Positions 7,186 through 8,272 of a DNA stretch of 8,272 nt are shown here, in pieces. Made by a program: the position numbers and the translations under genes. Every line of letters starts with the position of its first letter. Position 1 is the first letter of the stretch. The notes below the pieces were generated by a model that ran no database searches, had not been told where the DNA came from, and saw only the letters and a program-made list of their open reading frames with translations. Source of the stretch: Akkermansiaceae bacterium (GTDB lineage: Bacteria; Verrucomicrobiota; Verrucomicrobiia; Verrucomicrobiales; Akkermansiaceae); assembly GCA_023300205.1 (NCBI GenBank), contig JALZVD010000341.1, positions 1-8,272 on the forward strand, given 5' to 3'.

Positions 7186-7258
7186 GCTCGGGTTGTTAAC
7201 TATTTCGAGCAATTTTCATGCCAAGATTTCTGTGAATTCACCTAGTTCGGGTGGTTCA
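7186..7258. repeat. Imperfect 14-bp direct repeat flanking the sigma-54 promoter
   Basis: Copies at 7186-7199 (AGCTCGGGTTGTTAA, read to 7199/7200) and 7245-7258 (AGTTCGGGTGGTTCA) agree at all but three positions and lie 59 bases apart, one over the predicted glnA start site and one just upstream of the -24 box. They could be protein-binding sites; chance is not excluded. Confidence 0.3.
7208..7224 (-). promoter_or_regulatory. Sigma-54 (RpoN) promoter of glnA
   Basis: On the minus strand the sequence TTGGCATGAAAATTGCT matches the sigma-54 consensus YTGGCACGNNNNTTGCW at every fixed position except one (C to T), with exact spacing between the -24 GG and the -12 GC. The start would fall near 7197, giving a leader of about 55 bases before the glnA ATG at 7142. 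Known biology supports it: glnA genes are classic RpoN targets under nitrogen control. Confidence 0.75.
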
Positions 7259-7310
7259 TTAAAATCGTGCTTATTTCTAGCGGGGGAAGAAATTATTGTC
7301 GAGTAAGAGT

Positions 7311-7368
7311 TTTGGCAAATTGAGCATTTCTTGATTTTGATTGAGTTTGGTGTTGCAAATTAGCCAAA
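7311..7368. repeat. 11-bp inverted repeat upstream of glnA
   Basis: TTTGGCAAATT (7311-7321) and AATTAGCCAAA (7358-7368) are inverted copies with one mismatch, separated by 36 bases. They lie about 100 and 160 bases upstream of the glnA sigma-54 promoter, the usual place for activator (enhancer) sites, and within 100 bases of the typA start. They do not match the NtrC consensus (TGCACC-N5-GGTGCA). A regulatory role is inference. Confidence 0.35.
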
Positions 7369-7409
7369 TCTGGGGATTGTCGCCGCAGAATTTTAGACCA
7401 CAAGTATTT

Positions 7410-8272
7410 ATGACTGAAAAGATAAGAAATATTGCGATTATTGCACACGTTGACCACGGTAAAACTACGTTAGTAGATAAATTGTTGGAGGCTGGTGGAG
7501 CGTATCGTGAAAACCAAGAGAAGGTAGAGCGCGCAATGGATTCCATGGATCTTGAAAAAGAAAAAGGAATCACTATTAAGTCGAAGAACACATCTATTCA
7601 TTGGGAGGACTACACGATTAATATCGTGGATACTCCTGGGCACGCCGACTTCGGTGGTGAGGTGGAGCGTGTGATGAAGATGGTGGATGGTGTTCTGCTA
7701 GTGGTCGATGCTTATGAAGGCCCGCAGGCGCAGACGCGTTTTGTGCTTAAGAAGGCACTTGCTGAGGGGCTTCATCCGATCGTTGTCGTCAACAAGATTG
7801 ACAGAGATTTCGCACGTCCTGAGGAGGTGCATGATATGGTATTAGAGCTATTCTTAGAACTTGAAGCTTCTGAAGAGCAGTTTGAGGCACCATTCTTCTA
7901 TGGATCTGCTAAGAATGGTTTCTTTGTAGGTAATTTGAAGGATGATCAGGTGGACATGCTTCCATTGCTGAATGGTATTGTGAAGAGTGTTCCAGCTCCT
8001 GAGGCAACTGCTGATGAGCCATTCCGGATGCTTGCATCTAACATTGACTGGGATAACTACGTGGGTAGAATAGCTCTCGGTAAAGTTCTTTCAGGGCAAG
8101 CCCAGAAGGGTGATAGCATCTGGCTTCATCGCAAGGACGGCACAAAAGTGCGCAGCAAGGTGAGCCGAGTATTTGAATACGGTTCAAATGCTAGTGCTGA
8201 GTCAGCTGTGGCTTCTGCTGGAAACATTGTTGGTATTGCAGGTTTTGAAGATATTGACATTGGTGAGACCCT
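7410..8272 (+). CDS. typA: Translational GTPase TypA/BipA, N-terminal part (3' end outside window)
   Basis: TypA/BipA is a ribosome-associated GTPase of the EF-G-like superfamily involved in ribosome assembly and stress or cold adaptation. The window holds its first 287 codons of about 600. The G domain is complete: G1 'AHVDHGKTT' (12-20), G2 around '[15 protein letters not shown]' (49-63), G3 '[12 protein letters not shown]' (74-85), G4 'NKID' (128-131) and G5 'SAKNG' (166-170). The start of domain 2 follows, with '[17 protein letters not shown]', the form seen in BipA rather than EF-G, LepA or IF2. The ATG at 7410 gives the standard '[19 protein letters not shown]' start. The preceding bases (GACCACAAGTATTT) show no Shine-Dalgarno, and I see no well-spaced promoter in the 267-base gap shared with divergent glnA. 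The frame runs off the window without a stop. Confidence 0.96.
   Translation, partial: MTEKIRNIAIIAHVDHGKTTLVDKLLEAGGAYRENQEKVERAMDSMDLEKEKGITIKSKNTSIHWEDYTINIVDTPGHADFGGEVERVMKMVDGVLLVVDAYEGPQAQTRFVLKKALAEGLHPIVVVNKIDRDFARPEEVHDMVLELFLELEASEEQFEAPFFYGSAKNGFFVGNLKDDQVDMLPLLNGIVKSVPAPEATADEPFRMLASNIDWDNYVGRIALGKVLSGQAQKGDSIWLHRKDGTKVRSKVSRVFEYGSNASAESAVASAGNIVGIAGFEDIDIGET

Noticed and set aside
7277..7591. 104-codon minus-strand open frame
   Set aside because: It is antisense to the start of typA, whose GTPase motifs are unmistakable, and it has no recognised family.

Overview
The window looks like an ordinary chromosomal stretch from a moderately AT-rich bacterium, probably Verrucomicrobiota (class Verrucomicrobiae). 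This placement rests on recognition, not on a search: the eukaryote-type (GSII) glutamine synthetase, a CreC-type kinase, an HDAC-like protein of the class IV type, and a first gene whose 'LDWYSYVGYE..PW' motif I associate with uncharacterised verrucomicrobial proteins. Genes use the standard code, and most starts have no clear Shine-Dalgarno sequence. No insertion sequence, prophage, CRISPR array or tRNA/rRNA gene is visible.

Layout. (1) Bases 1-1779, plus strand: the 3' part of an uncharacterised gene, then 34 bases later a complete gene for a histone-deacetylase-fold protein in which most of the catalytic and zinc-binding residues are replaced. (2) Bases 1913-3347, minus strand: dihydrolipoyl dehydrogenase (lpdA) with its own terminator, no other 2-oxoacid dehydrogenase genes nearby. 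(3) Bases 3524-4096, plus strand: an MnmM/YtqB tRNA methyltransferase whose stop codon overlaps that of the convergent creC. (4) Bases 4093-5526, minus strand: sensor kinase CreC without an adjacent creB. (5) Bases 5527-6128: about 600 bases without a protein gene, holding the creC -10 box, a plus-strand promoter followed about 75 bases later by a strong terminator (a candidate small RNA of about 108 nt), and the glnA terminator. (6) Bases 6129-7142, minus strand: GSII glutamine synthetase, preceded by a near-consensus sigma-54 promoter. (7) Base 7410 to the end, plus strand: the first 287 codons of translational GTPase TypA/BipA.

The genes are mostly independent transcription units for core metabolism (glutamine synthesis, lipoamide recycling), tRNA modification, translation and sensing. 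The points most worth a second look are the catalytically degenerate class IV HDAC-like protein, the candidate small RNA between creC and glnA, and the sigma-54 promoter with upstream repeats that puts glnA under probable RpoN control.
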